From Hanleya hanleyi (Eukaryota; Mollusca; Polyplacophora; Lepidopleurida; Hanleyidae), in NCBI GenBank assembly GCA_036873755.1, contig JAVTVY010018749.1, positions 1-64,000 on the forward strand: DNA of 64,000 nt. Direction: 5' to 3'. The notes under the pieces are model-generated. The model searched no databases, had not been told where the DNA came from, and saw only the letters and a list, made by a program, of their open reading frames with translations. Shown here in pieces: positions 12,753-26,540 of this stretch. The number at the start of each line of letters is the position of its first letter. Position 1 is the first letter of the stretch. Made by a program: the position numbers and the translations under genes.

Positions 12753-13308
12753 CGACGCTTTCTAGGGATACCCACCTTAGAGGGAAGAGAACCGCTATAT
12801 CCATAGCCTCGCTCCAACGACATTCCATAGCCAGAGAGGGGCCAGCAGCCAGACCGCCCCTACGATTGCCTACCGTGCAGAAAGGGCCAGCAGCCAGGCC
12901 GCCCTTTACACGGCACTTTATATTAACACTGTACATATTTACATCTTTGAATCGCGATCATCCTGTACGTTTAATTGAATATAATTGCATATTATTTGAC
13001 CCTATATCTGCCTTGGTTGTCTCTACGCTCTCCTACTTTCTCGATCCAGACAAGGTGACAGGTCGAAGTGAATCTCTAGTTGGCAAGGACTAGTGTCAGC
13101 AGGGACAGCGGCCTGACAGCTTGTACGCTACCATTTAACGAGACCTAGCTCAGCTGCGTCCCGTTTATTGACCGACCCGGCACACGTTACACTGTTTATT
13201 CTTTTCATTCGAAGCACGTTTCAATAGAAATCCATCAGTTTAAATGGTACACACGCCACGTATTAGCAAGATATAATTCCCGTGACGTCACTGACAGTTC
13301 CCTGACAG

Positions 13309-13728
13309 GCAAAATGGTACATCTTCAGAAAATTTATGACCTAACCCAAAGATCACAAGATCATTATTGTTTAGCAACATCAGATAAACAAGAATAGTAC
13401 GATCAGACAACATGCAGGCGAAAATACGGTATAATTGACGAAATTCGTCGTTTCAATGGTTGATCTTCAATGCAGAATCAAGGTCAACTAAATTTATGTC
13501 TGCTGCTTCAAACGAGTAGGCCATAAATAAAGTTCAACGTTCAGTTTATTTTTTTAACAACAAAACTTGCATAATGATAGCAACAAAAGTACATATCATA
13601 GGGCGTGTGAACAGTACTATGTAGTGAATGAAGAACAGAAATGCTGCAACTGCCTTGCCCTGATCAAGTACATGTCACGCTAAGAACCTGGTATAGGTCA
13701 TAAATTTTCCGAAGATGTACCGTCTTGC
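13309..13728 (+). mobile_element. MULE-type MITE (unit 1 copy)
   Basis: 420 bp with terminal inverted repeats (GCAAAATGGTACATCTTC / GAAGATGTACCGTCTTGC), flanked by a 9 bp duplication with one mismatch (CCCTGACAG at 13300-13308, CCCTGACCG at 13729-13737). Non-coding. Its presence in all three full units shows that it inserted before they were amplified. Confidence 0.75.
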
Positions 13729-16700
13729 CCCTGACCGACCGAAACACACGTGATCACGCTCTGGTTCAATATGGCGTCAATGGCCTTCGAGGGACATCTC
13801 AAACCGGAGATCCCCGAGAAGTTGCGAATGGTTTCAGTTATGCCCCCGGTCTGGGCTTAAAAATCATGACTCGCTTACGGTGAATACAGCTGAAAAAACG
13901 GATTGGTCGACCGGTAAGTTTTTCGTCTTTTCAAGTTGACACAGGACCTGGGAACTCAAAACATATATTCAGTTGAAACTGCTGTTACAGAGTTTTCTGG
14001 CAATTGAGTCGAATTTGACCATTTTAAAATGTTTAAGGTTTTGTTTTTGGATAAATTGAGCAAACTTGTAGGATAATGTTGGAGCTTCAATTTTCTATAA
14101 CATATCGGTGTCGTGTCTTAAAATAATGGCTTAATCATGAGCTCTTTCACAAAATATATACATATAAGTGATTTGGGTTGAAGATTTTTGAAAAGTTGCT
14201 AGTCGACCCATGGTCCATTCCCTGCCGAATAGAAGTGCTAGGAAGTACATCCCATTTCCTAAGTAAACGCCATGTAATTTGATTTCTGGATTGCCTAGAA
14301 ATGAGCAGTTTAAATTGAATATGTACTTCATTGTTGTATGTAGTCTACTGATCTGTTCTCGTATTACTTGTTTTCTTCGTTCAACATAGCAATACAGAAT
14401 GTATTGAAGCAATATATAACTCAATTGGGAACAGCATATTTGGAATCTGTCATTACGGATGGAGAGGTAGGCCTATGTACAAGGGGGAGAACTCTCTCAC
14501 GACCAGGTGCAAGTGACTGCTTTGGTTTTCATGTGGATTAGAGTGAGTGAGTGAATATGATTTAACGTCGCTTTCAACTACTAAGAATTACATTCTTATT
14601 TTGACAGTCTAATACCTCCGGGTGTAATTTCTTCCATTCCTGAATTAGACAATTGATTTTCTACATGCTATATCGCGGTAATATGCAAATTACCAGGACC
14701 TGTTGAAATAGAAGTATAGTTAGTTATATCAAACACATCCATGGGGTCAACGACAAAAGATGTGCTAAAGTTTAGAAAGTTTTATACTCTTTCTAATTTC
14801 TATCTCTTGGCATTCGACTAAACTCGATTGGCTCATCGACGACAAATATCAGAATCATTGCCCAAGCTAAGTTGATGTCGTCTGATTTAGGATAGATATA
14901 ATCATTCCTCTTTTAAAATATATATGCATTAATTCACATATCGATCTGACAGTGTACATTTGACGGTACACCCTACTGCGACATGTGTACTATATTTCAG
15001 CTATATTTGTAACTGACTCAGGCAGGTAGGGGTAAACTTGTGAGGATGTGGCAATGTTTTAAATGTATTCATTGTAGGTATCCTCAATGACCAGCATGCT
15101 TACTGGTGTATTATCACAAATGTTTTATCGAAGCTCAGATCATGCATCCTTAATATTAGGTATGTATTTCACGAGCTTAGTAAATACAAACAGAAGCATA
15201 ATTTTACACACACTCTTAACATATCGGTGTCGTGTCTTAAAATAATGGCTTAATCATGAGCTCTTTCACAAAATATATACATATAAGTGATTTGGGTTGA
15301 AGATTTTACGACAGTTGCTAGTCGACCCATGGTCCATTCCCTGCCGAATAGAAGTGCTAGGAAGTACATCCCATTTCCTAAGTAAACACCATGTAATCTG
15401 ATTTCTGGATTGCCTAGAAATGAGCAGTTTAAATTGAAAATGTACTTCACTGTTGTATGTAGTCTACTGATCTGTTCTCGTATTACTTGTTTTCTTCGTT
15501 CAACATAGCAATACAGAATGTATTGAAGCAATATCTAATAACTCAATTGGCTTCTGTCATTACGAATGGAGAGGTAGGCCTATGTACAAGGGGGAGAACT
15601 CTCTCACGACCAGGTGCAAGTGACTGCTTTGGTTTTCATGTGGATTAGAGTGAGTGAGTGAATATGATTTAACGTCGCTTTCAACTACTAAAAATTACAT
15701 TCTTATTTTGACATTTTGACAGTCTAATACCTCCGGGTGTAATTTCTTCCATTCCTGAATTAGACAATTGATTTTCTACATGCTATATCGCGGTAATATG
15801 CAAATTACCAGGACCTGTTGAAATAGACGTATAGTTAGTTATATCAAACACATGGGGTCAACGACAAAAGATGTGCTAAAGTTTAGAAAGTTTAATACTC
15901 TTTCTAATTTCTATCTCTTGGCATTCGACTAAACTCGATTGCCTCATCAACGACAAATATCAGAATCATTGCCCAAGCTAAGTTGATGTTGGCTGATTCA
16001 GGATAGATATAATCAATCCTCTTTTAAAATATATGCATTAATTCCCATATCGAGCTGACAGTGTACATTTGACGGTACACCATACTACAACATGTGTACT
16101 ATATTTCAGCCATATTTGTAACTGACTCAGGCAGGTAGGGGTAAACTTGTGAGGATGTGGCAATGTTTGAAATATATTCATTGTAGGTATCCTCAATGAC
16201 CAGCATGCTTACTGGTGTATTATCACAAATGTTTTATCGAAGCTGAGATCATGCATCCTTAATATTAGGTATGTATTTCACGAGCTTAGTAAATACAAAC
16301 AGAAGCATAATTTTACACACACTTTCCTTTCAACGCGTCTTATACTTCCTCTTGTAATTCCATCTTTCCCTAAATTAAGACATTTGATTCCTATATACAA
16401 TTCAGCAAATACGCAAATTAATCAGGCCTGTTACAATTCCCGTACACGTAGTTATATCAAAGACATTGTATCAATATTAAAGTTTGTTAATGTTAGAACG
16501 TTTTTTTTATGCTCTTTCTAATTTCTGGTTTCAGTTATGCCCCCAGGCTGGGCTTAAAAATCATGACTCGCTTACGGTGAATACAGCTGACATAAAACGG
16601 ATTGGTCGACCCGTACGTTTTTCGTCTTTTCAAGTTGGCACAGGACCTGGGAACTCAAAACATATATTCAGTTGAAACCGCTCTTACCGAGTTTTCTGGA

Positions 16701-18564
16701 AATTTAGTCGAATTTGACCATTTTAAAATGCTTAAGGTTTTGTTTTTGGATAAATTGAGCCAACTTGCAGGGCAATGTTGGAGCTTCAATTCTCTAGAAC
16801 ATATCGGTGTCGTGTCTTAAAATAATGGCTTAATTATGAGCTCTTTCAGAAAATATATACATATAAGTGATTTGGGTTGAAGATTTTACGACAGTTGGTA
16901 GCCGACCCATGGTCCATTCCCTGCCGAATAGAAGTGCTAGGAGGTACATTCCATTTCCTAAGTAAACGCCATGTAATTTGATTTCTGGATTGCCTAGAAA
17001 TGAGCAGTTTAAATTTAAAAAGTACTTCACTGTTATATGTAGTCTACTGATCTGTTCTCGTATTACTTGTTTTCTTCGTTCAACATAGCAATACAGACTG
17101 TATTGAAGCAATATCTAATAACTCATTTGGGAACAGCATATTTGGAATCTGTCATTACGAATGGAGGGGTAGGCCTATGTACAAGGGGGAGAACTCTCTC
17201 ACGACCAGGTGCAAGTGACTGCTTTGGTTTTCATGTGCATTAGAGTGAGTGAGTGAGTGAATATGATTTAACGTCGCTTTCAACTACTAAGAATTGCATT
17301 CTTATTTTGACAGTCTAATACTTCCGCGTGTAATTTCTTCCATTCCTGAATTAGACAATTGATTTTCTACATGCTATATCGCGGTAATATGCAAATTACC
17401 CGGACCTGTTGAAATAGACGTATAGTTAGTTATATCAAACACATGCGGTCAACGACAAAATATGTGCTAAAGTTTAGAAAGTTTTATACTCTTTCTAATT
17501 TCTATCTCTTGGCATTCGACGAAACTCGATTGCCTCATCAACGACAAATATCAGAATCATTGCCTAAGCTAACTTGATGTTGGGTAGATCTAAACATTCC
17601 TCTTTTAAAATATATGCATTAATTCCCATATCGAGCTGACAGTGTACATTTGACGGTACACCCTACTGCGACATGTGTACTATATTTCAGCCATATATTT
17701 AACTGACTCAGGCAGGTAGGGGTAAACTTGTGAGAGTGTGGCAATGTTTTAAATGTATTCATTGTAGGTATCCTCAATGACCAGCATGCTTACTGGCGTA
17801 TTATCACAAATATTTTATCGAAGCACAGATCATGCATCCTTCATATTAGGTATGTATTTTACGAGCTAAGTAAATACAAACTGACGCATAATTTTACACA
17901 CACTTTCGTTTCCACGCGTCTTATACTTCCTCTGGTAATTCCACCTTTCCCTAAATTAAGACATTTGATTCCAATATACAATTCAGCAAATATGCAAATT
18001 AATCAGGCCTGTTACAATTCCCGTACACGTAGTTATATCAAAGACGTTGTATCAATATTAAAGTTTGTTACTGTTAGAACGTTTTTTATGCTCTTTCTAA
18101 TTTCTATACCTTGGCATTCGACCAAATAGTAAACTCCACAGTTTGGTAGCAATGGTCATGTCTAATATCATAATAGGGTAGACCGTCCGTTTTCTGCTAC
18201 ATCATAATTCTTCAGGCCTTCTTAATAGCTTATATCTTTAACACCATCGTGTTCAACATTGTCAGTGCTGCTAACGGGCATATACGGATCGAAGGCTGGT
18301 TACGTCGACACAGTGATCGTGGTCACCGAGTGAATGTTGTCTTGTTTCAGTTCATTCGGAACTCCCGAGCGGAAATCTACGAAGGGGACTGATTCTACGC
18401 TCGGGGGACGACAACATGAATTTCCTATGAATCTCCAGATGTGACGCGCCGGAACGGTTTAACACGCATGGCTCCGAAGCCCAATCACTCTCGCGGAAGC
18501 CTTAATACCCGACCAGCAAATATTTCCCTGCGAGTCTCTGATTTACGTCAGATATTCTAAAAAC

Positions 18565-20320
18565 TGTAACGAATATTGGTATCCCCTAAACGGTAAATCA
18601 GGACTAAACACAAGCTCGGACCGGAGTGCAAGTCTGAAGCGAAGTGTGTACGCTAACCCGGAAGTGACGGAAATAGGGGTCTACATGAAGCCACAACGCT
18701 CAGCATAAAATACGGACATACACCGGGGGTATAACTGAATGAACTTACCATCCAGTATTTGTGTCCATTCTTGGTCTGTGATATCAACGGAGATTGCTGC
18801 ATAATGTTCCCGTTGAACAGAGAAACGGTGTACACAATCTACGGCGATATGACCTGCAGTAACGAAAGTGAAACTAGAAGTCGGGAATTCCCCCAACGCC
18901 TGCTTGCTGATAACGATTGGAGTTATCGTTCCTAACTTGTACAATGATGTGAGTTATCTTTGACTGGACAGTACAGATGGCGCTGCGGGAAAATGTGGCT
19001 TGTCATACGGGCGACACGACGACATGTGATCGTTGGCCTGATGGGTATAAAAGTGACTGCATCGAGTGAAAACCTCACTTCTTCACCCAGGACTGAAAGG
19101 TAAGGATCATCCAACCTACTGGTACGGTAAGACGGGGATATACTCGGAGACCAAGGGTGTGATCGGTGGACTGTCGGGCAAGCCTTGCGCTGGACGGGAG
19201 CAGACCTCGGATTCGTATAGCAGCGGTATTGCCGGTAAACGCGGGCTGCGTTCGGACGACCGGTGATTTTCCAGGGATCATGGAACCGGGCTGCTGATAC
19301 AGGGGAGGTACCTACGGACCAGAAGACAGAGGGGAATCACGATCTACCGTGCCTGAGGGTTGGAGGAAGAAGTCACCCTCACAAGCCAGGTTACCTTGCA
19401 CAGACACCGGAGTGTTCACGGCGGAGAGGCATAACGCTGCCTGAGAGCGTTCTCGCCGGTGAAACGGGTGACAGGGCACTGGTACTTACCTTGGAGGGAA
19501 GACGATACGGAGGCATCCTCGCAAGACAGGTTACAACTGGGGGGAAGCGGACGCATCCACGGTGGGAAGACGAACCTACCTGTAGAGTGGAATACAAGGA
19601 AAAGGGGACGTGTCCACGGTGGGAAGACGAACCTACCTGTAGAGGGGACCTCATACAAGGAGAAGCAGACGTATCCACGGTGGGAAGACGAACCTACCTG
19701 TAGAGGGGACCTCTTACAAGGAGAAGCAGACGTATCCACGGTGGGAAGACGAAGCGACCTAGGGAAGGGAATACGTACCAACCAGGTGAAGACACACGTA
19801 TCCACGGTGGGAAGACGAAGCGATCTCCGGAACCATACGCACCTATAAGGGGGGAGCGATCGTATCCACGGTGGGAAGCCACGACGCTTTCTAGGGATAC
19901 CCACCTTAGAGGGAAGAGAACCGCTATATCCATAGCCTCGCTCCAACGACATTCCATAGCCAGAGAGGGGCCAGCAGCCAGACCGCCCCTACGATTGCCT
20001 ACCGTGCAGAAAGGGCCAGCAGCCAGGCCGCCCTTTACACGGCACTTTATATTAACACTGTACATATTTACATCTTTGAATCGCGATCATCCTGTACGTT
20101 TAATTGAATATAATTGCATATTATTTGACCCTATATCTGCCTTGGTTGTCTCTACGCTCTCCTACTTTCTCGATCCAGACAAGGTGACAGGTCGAAGTGA
20201 ATCTCTAGTTGGCAAGGACTAGTGTCAGCAGGGACAGCGGCCTGACAGCTTGTACGCTACCATTTAACGAGACCTAGCTCAGCTGCGTCCCGTTTATTGA
20301 CCGACCCGGCACACGTTACA
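18565..20320 (+). mobile_element. LTR-like block, unit 2 copy
   Basis: Same length and ends as the unit 1 copy, offset by 7,129 bp, and almost identical. It was therefore present before the array was amplified. Confidence 0.35.
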
Positions 20321-20437
20321 CTGTTTATTCTTTTCATTCGAAGCACGTTTCAATAGAAATCCATCAGTTTAAATGGTACACATGCCACGTATTAGCAAGA
20401 TATAATTCCCGTGACGTCACTGACAGTTCCCTGACAG

Positions 20438-20857
20438 GCAAAATGGTACATCTTCAGAAAATTTATGACCTAACCCAAAGATCACAAGATCATTATTGTT
20501 TAGCAACATCAGATAAACAAGAATAGTACGATCAGACAACATGCAGGCGAAAATACGGTATAATTGACGAAATTCGTCGTTTCAATGGTTGATCTTCAAT
20601 GCAGAATCAAGGTCAACTAAATTTATGTCTGCTGCTTCAAACGAGTAGGCCATAAATAAAGTTCAACGTTCAGTTTATTTTTTTAACAACAAAACTTGCA
20701 TAATGATAGCAACAAAAGTACATATCATAGGGCGTGTGAACAGTACTATGTAGTGAATGAAGAACAGAAATGCTGCAACTGCCTTGCCCTGATCAAGTAC
20801 ATGTCACGCTAAGAACCTGGTATAGGTCATAAATTTTCCGAAGATGTACCGTCTTGC
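20438..20857 (+). mobile_element. MULE-type MITE (unit 2 copy)
   Basis: Same element at the same place in unit 2, with the same imperfect 9 bp flanks. Confidence 0.75.
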
Positions 20858-21789
20858 CCCTGACCGACCGAAACACACGTGATCACGCTCTGGTTCAATA
20901 TGGCGTCAATGGCCTTCGAGGGACATCTCAAACCGGAGATCCCCGAGAAGTTGCGAATGGTTTCAGTTATGCCCCCGGTCTGGGCTTAAAAATCATGACT
21001 CGCTTACGGTGAATACAGCTGAAAAAACGGATTGGTCGACCGGTAAGTTTTTCGTCTTTTCAAGTTGACACAGGACCTGGGAACTCAAAACATATATTCA
21101 GTTGAAACTGCTGTTACAGAGTTTTCTGGCAATTGAGTCGAATTTGACCATTTTAAAATGTTTAAGGTTTTGTTTTTGGATAAATTGAGCAAACTTGTAG
21201 GATAATGTTGGAGCTTCAATTTTCTATAACATATCGGTGTCGTGTCTTAAAATAATGGCTTAATCATGAGCTCTTTCACAAAATATATACATATAAGTGA
21301 TTTGGGTTGAAGATTTTTGGAAAGTTGCTAGTCGACCCATGGTCCATTCCCTGCCGAATAGAAGTGCTAGGAAGTACATCCCATTTCCTAAGTAAACGCC
21401 ATGTAATTTGATTTCTGGATTGCCTAGAAATGAGCAGTTTAAATTGAATATGTACTTCATTGTTGTATGTAGTCTACTGATCTGTTCTCGTATTACTTGT
21501 TTTCTTCGTTCAACATAGCAATACAGAATGTATTGAAGCAATATATAACTCAATTGGGAACAGCATATTTGGAATCTGTCATTACGGATGGAGAGGTAGG
21601 CCTATGTACAAGGGGGAGAACTCTCTCACGACCAGGTGCAAGTGACTGCTTTGGTTTTCATGTGGATTAGAGTGAGTGAGTGAATATGATTTAACGTCGC
21701 TTTCAACTACTAAGAATTACATTCTTATTTTGACAGTCTAATACCTCCGGGTGTAATTTCTTCCATTCCTGAATTAGACAATTGATTTT

Positions 21790-23310
21790 CTACATTGTAA
21801 CCAGTGTTTCACTGTAACGGCAGCAAGCATCGATAGCTGCCGATGTCGCAGGTGTAAGTGGGTCCTTCCTTGATGCGACTCTGTTTTTGAGTCTACGGAT
21901 GAACACGAAGCAGTTCGCAAATGCCCTGGTTATCCGATACCAACGGGAGAAATAGCCAAATCGTTCCAACTCAAATTTAGGGTCAGGTTTGGCAGCGGAA
22001 ATAGCGAAGACTTTCGCGTCCTTGACTTCGGGGTCACTAGGACACAGTGGGTACGATTTTTCTGTGGCTTCTATGGGTGTGTTACTCCACAAGAATGCTG
22101 GTCCAGTGGTCCATCTGGGGTTTTTGACGAACTCTGATGCGTCGAGTCCTCGAGACGCATCGTCTGCAGGATTGTCCTCTGATTTTACATAATGCCATTG
22201 AGAAACCTCACTGTGTTCTCGTATACGTTGGACGCGGTTTGCTACAAAAACATGAAACCGTCGGGTGTCATTTGATATGTAGCCGAGGACAACTTGGCTG
22301 TCTGTCCAATAGAATTCTGTAGCACTCTCTAAATCCAACTCTTCGTGTAGGAATCCACTAACCTTCACGGAGACTACGGCAGCTGTCAATTCGAGCCGAG
22401 GGATGGTTACGGGTTTTAAAGGCGTCACCCTGGCCTTTCCCATCAAGAGAGTACAGTGTATGCGATTCTTATCATCGACTAGCCTAAGGTACGAACACTG
22501 ACCATATCCACGCGTGCTGGCGTCGGAGAAGTGGTGAACCTCGGTCGATATCACTTTCCCAAAACCTGCTGGTTTGAAACATCGCTTGACCTCCAGAGTT
22601 TCTAAGTGGGGCAGACTTTGTCGCCATTGCTCCCACGATGCTCTGAGGTCGTCCGGCAAGGGACTGTCCCAATCCGCATTCTGTCTGCACATTTCCTGCA
22701 ATATGAGTTTCCCCACCAAGATAACTGGTGCCACTAATCCTAACGGGTCATATACCGAACTTACTGTCGAGAGGATCCCGCGGCGCGTTAGGGGTTGATC
22801 CTTGAGTACAATTCGGAACTTGAATGCATCGGACTCAATACACCATTGAACACCAAGAGCGCGTTCCAGTGATGGTGAAGCTTCCAAGAGATCTGTTGAC
22901 TTAATTCCTTGGGAGCAGTCCTCGGGTGGTATCGTGGCAGTGACCTCGTCTGAGTTGGACACAAATTTGTGCAGCTTCAAACCACCCTTAGCACACATCT
23001 TTCTGCTGTTTTGTATTAGATCGATGGCTTCCTTGACAGTTGCTGTTGACTTGAGTCCATCATCGACGTAAAAGTCGCGACGGATGAAGGTCGCTGCTTC
23101 GGTTCCAAATTCTGCCTCATTGTCGTTGGCTGTTTGCTTTAAACCAAAATTGGCACATCCAGGAGACGACACTGCTCCGAACAGGTGGACGTTCATCCTG
23201 TATTCAAGAGGTTCTGATGAATGATCTCCGTTTTCCACCAGACGAAACGAAGGAAGTCTTGGTGCTCCTTCTTGACGTTGAACTGATAGTACATCTGTTT
23301 GATGTCGCAC
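21790..23310 (-). pseudogene. BEL/Pao RT (rest) and RNase H, truncated before integrase
   Basis: 506 codons continuing RT after the frameshift. The catalytic YVDDG is at residues 81-85, the RT thumb follows, and then RNase H (FSDASTRGYGQCSY at ~265, LELTAAV at ~310, WTDSQVVLGYI at ~338, NPADDASRG at ~382). The residues after ~475 are read from the LTR remnant and not from pol. The H2C2 zinc finger and integrase core that normally follow are missing, so this copy cannot integrate by itself. Confidence 0.85.
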
Positions 23311-26300
23311 ATGAAGGCGATGCTCTCTTGTCGAAATCTGACAAGGACTCCTACAAGACCGTTTGTGAGGTCGGGTCCTTGTAGAAGATTGTCGTTTAAG
23401 GATTCACTTTGGAAGGTCGCGCTGCAGTCAAATACCACGCGTATTTTATTGGGTTTCTTAGGATGGTATACCCCATGGTGTGGGATATACCAAACCCAAC
23501 CGTTAGAGTTGCAAATCTCAGTTTCGGGAACCCTTTTCGCTAGTCCATTCCTGATGACATCTTCCATGAATGTCACATAATCGTCGCGGTATTTTGCGTT
23601 GGCGAGAAAGCGTCTTTTGAGCATCATGAGCCGATGTATTGCCATTGCTTTGTTGTTAGGCAATTCCGGTTCCGAGTGTTTAAACGGAAGCGGCATTTCG
23701 TAGTGCCCATCATCTCGTTGTTTGATACTCGTCGACATGATAGAGAGGAATTTTCTGTCATCCTGAGAAAGAGCCTTTCCGGTTGAATTCGTCTCACTAA
23801 AATCAAGCTCCATCATTCGATTAATCTCGCGAGGACTAATTACTTCTTTGACCGAACTCCTGAAAGAGATTGCTACCGTTTTAGTTCCTAGACAATTGCC
23901 TTCGTTATCGACTGCGCAGACTTCTTGGGGAACCTCGTAACTCAATATTCGATGACTGACTCCTATCGAATCTTGAACTGACGAATCGATTGGGCCCACA
24001 ATCCCTACGATCCCCCATCCGAGGTCGGTCTTCTGGGCATACGGTTCATCCTTTACGGATGGAATGACCTCACGTGGTACCAAAGCGCGGGAGCAATTGT
24101 ACCCGATCAGTAAACCTACCTGGATATCTGCTAAGGGCATCAGTTTTGAAGCGATCCCTTCCAAGTGTGGCCACCGCTCTGCCATTTCCGGAGTGGGTAT
24201 GTGTGAGCGATCAGCAGGCATTATGTTCCTGGTGTAAGATGCTGGAAGAGCGATTCTCAGTGAATTGTCATGAGCGCGAACCATAAGACCAGTTATTTTG
24301 CGAGTCTCTATCAGCTGGTCCCTCGAACACATCGTGGACAGACGCAAGTTCACGTTAGGGCCGTCGAGTCCCAATCTGTTGCATGTGTCTTCCAAAACGA
24401 ATGTCGTATCAGACTGTGTATCTAATAAAGCGTATACCAGGATTTCTCGATCCGGATTATCACTGTGGCATATCCACACTGGCACGATCATCGAGCTTTT
24501 ACTCCCAGAGTCTGAGTTGTTCAAATGGCTGATTGACGAAGTAGTAGCCTGGACTTCTCGTATCCCTTTTGGTTCACTCTCTAGCCGTTGGTCACCATGC
24601 AAAGATGTGGGGTGTCGCTTGGAGCAGACGGTACATGTCTTCCTTGAGGTACACCACTTCGATCGATGACCACGATTAAGGCAACCAAAGCATAACCCTT
24701 TCTCTTTGGCATACTCCTTTCGATTTACGACTGTTTTCTGCAAAAAACGTTTACAGACGTCCAGCTCATGTTCTGCATCGCACAAAACACATCGTACGGG
24801 TTTAGCCTGTCCATTCTTGGAAGTCGTTTCCTTTGCGTCGGTTGAAAACGTACTTGCACCGGTGTATCGTTTTCGCTCAGGTTTGAAGAACTTCTCATTT
24901 TCTACAGGCTTACTCGGTTTTACACTACTGATTGCGGTGACGGGATCGCAGGCGATGTTCGCCTCCCTGACGATGAATCGCACAAACTCGCTGAAAGGTG
25001 GAAAAACAAGCTGAGTTTCTCTCCAACCTGCAGCGTGTCTACCCCAGCGTAATGTTAACCAGTCCGGTAATTTCGTAAGGAGTTTTCGATTTTCTCTCTC
25101 GTCATTCAGGAAAGCGAGGCTCGGGATAGTTTGCATGGCTGTGTTGCATTGCCTAAGGAAATCAGCCAGTTTTCGCAGTGCAAAACCGTCTCGGGAGGGA
25201 ACTTTTGGCCACAACTCCAGCTTGTCGCGAAACGCGTTTGCAACGATGAATTGGTTTCCGTATCGCTGGTCTAACAGTTGCATTGCCTCAGCGAAAGCAT
25301 CCTCTGTTGACAAAAGGAAGTATCCTTCTACCGTGTCCTTTGCAGCTCCGCTCAGATACTTCTTTAAATAGAATAGCTTCTCTGTGGAGGGAATATTCTT
25401 TCGACCAACCAGAGTCTGAAAGGAACTTTTCCATGTGGGATAGGAGAGGGGGTCACCTGAAAACATGCCGGGTTCAGGGGATGGTAGGCGTCCAATACTT
25501 ACCTGCTCTGATAGCGAGTGCACAATATCAATCAGTTCAGCTGACTGATGGTTGGACGACGGAGGTATGGGATTTTGCTGACTAGTCGAACCTACCGGGT
25601 GCGCTACGCGATTGGGTACAAATTTCGGCGCAAGGACGTTTGATTGGAGTCTACTGGATGTCGTGTTTTCAAGGACGGGAATCAAATTTGTATTGGTGTT
25701 CTCGTTAATTTTGATTTCGTCCACTGATTGAGTTCGAAAGAAACGCTCAACATTTTCCTCAACACTCATACTCGGCAGTTGCGGCGCCTGTATCGCTTCG
25801 CGGTTTAGGCTTTCTGCCTGTTCGATTCTAGAAATCGCGTCTAGTTTCGCTTCCGCCATTCCTAACTCTTTTACCGTTGTGACTCGCTCAAGCTCGGCCC
25901 GTTTTCGTTCAAGTTCAGCGCGAACTCGCTCTTCTACATCCAGATGTTGGAGTTTCGCTTTTAACACAGCGGCTTCGGCTGCCGCATCAGCGCGTATAGA
26001 TACACTAGACACGCGAGAGTGTCTGGACAATGCAGTATGCCTTGATTTGACAGAACCTCTGACGTCATTCTCCATATTAATTTCACGAATGTGTTCAGAC
26101 ACGCGTTTGATCAGATCGTGGTGTTCTTCTTCAAATGAAGCATATTTATCTAGAGTTTCGACCCTTTTTATGGAAGGTGGGAGACTGTCGTACCTACTGA
26201 AGGCATTGGCAACCTCGTCCATCAAGTGCGTCAGTGTGTCGCATTCATGCCTTATAATGGAAACATCTCGCAGCTCGAAAAATGTAGATTCTATCTTTAC

Positions 26301-26540
26301 CGCGCGCCTACGCCATGCAGAAACTGCTTGGTTGACGTTACATTCACACTGATTTACTCGCCACTCTAAGAACTCACCAGTAGGTTTTCTCAGCCTTTGA
26401 TCAGACTCTAACTGAGATTCTACCTCCCCGTAACTCTCTGTAGTTTTACCCTCATCAACTATTTCACCTTGTGTTACAATACAATCATCTCTAGATTCTA
26501 CATGTGATAGATTTTCCTTTGAATTTAATTTAGATGCCAT
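23193..26540 (-). pseudogene. BEL/Pao gag, aspartic protease and start of RT
   Basis: 1,115 codons. Residues ~170-245 are a charged coiled coil. Residues ~350-500 form the Pao retrotransposon gag-type domain (GMFSGDPLSYPTWKSSF; LLDQRYGNQ). Zinc knuckles follow at 584-597 and 617-630 (CFGCLNRGHRSKWC). The protease active site is at 705-711 (ALLDTQSDTTF, with TQS where D-x-G-S is more usual). RT begins at ~1033 (RVVFDCSA; CDIKQMYYQF at 1078-1087). A single gag-pol frame is normal for this superfamily. The frame is lost near 23235, in the TTTT of CCGTTTTCCACC, and RT continues in the next frame. The start ATG at 26538-26540 is the first in a long open frame. Confidence 0.88.

Larger units (their letters stand above)
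11436..13191 (+). mobile_element. LTR-like block (putative solo LTR), unit 1 copy
   Basis: 1,756 bp, opening TGTAACGAATATTGG and closing GGCACACGTTACA, so with 7 bp inverted ends of TG...CA form, as in many invertebrate Gypsy LTRs. About 480 bp in lies a strong TATA box (11917-11924), as expected at a U3/R border. A six-copy ~60 bp tandem repeat and a duplicated GGGCCAGCAGCCAG segment lie downstream. I find no target duplication (AAAAC versus CTGTT), so an ordinary satellite segment remains possible. Confidence 0.35.
6351..14745 (+). repeat. 7.13 kb tandem repeat, unit 1 (with fold-back insertion)
   Basis: First visible unit of the array, measured from landmark GTCAACGACAAAAGATGTGC. The unit is complex. 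Sub-blocks of ~1.1-1.6 kb, each containing ATCGGTGTCGTGTCTTAAAA and the mollusc-like GAGTGAGTGAGTG core, occur three times, and a 2.7 kb block with an LTR-like segment and a MITE lies between them. It is longer than its neighbours only because of the 1,269 bp fold-back insertion at 9456. I see no convincing protein gene. The unit boundary chosen is arbitrary for a tandem array. Confidence 0.85.

Noticed and set aside
12262..12936. Several overlapping Arg/Pro/Gly-rich open frames on both strands (also in units 2 and 3)
   Set aside because: They follow the ~60 bp tandem repeat in several frames at once, which is typical of GC-rich repeats and not of genes.
11436..13191. Firm call of a solo LTR
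   Set aside because: Inverted TG...CA ends and a TATA box fit, but the flanking pentamers do not match and no internal region is seen, so it is kept as a low-confidence feature only.
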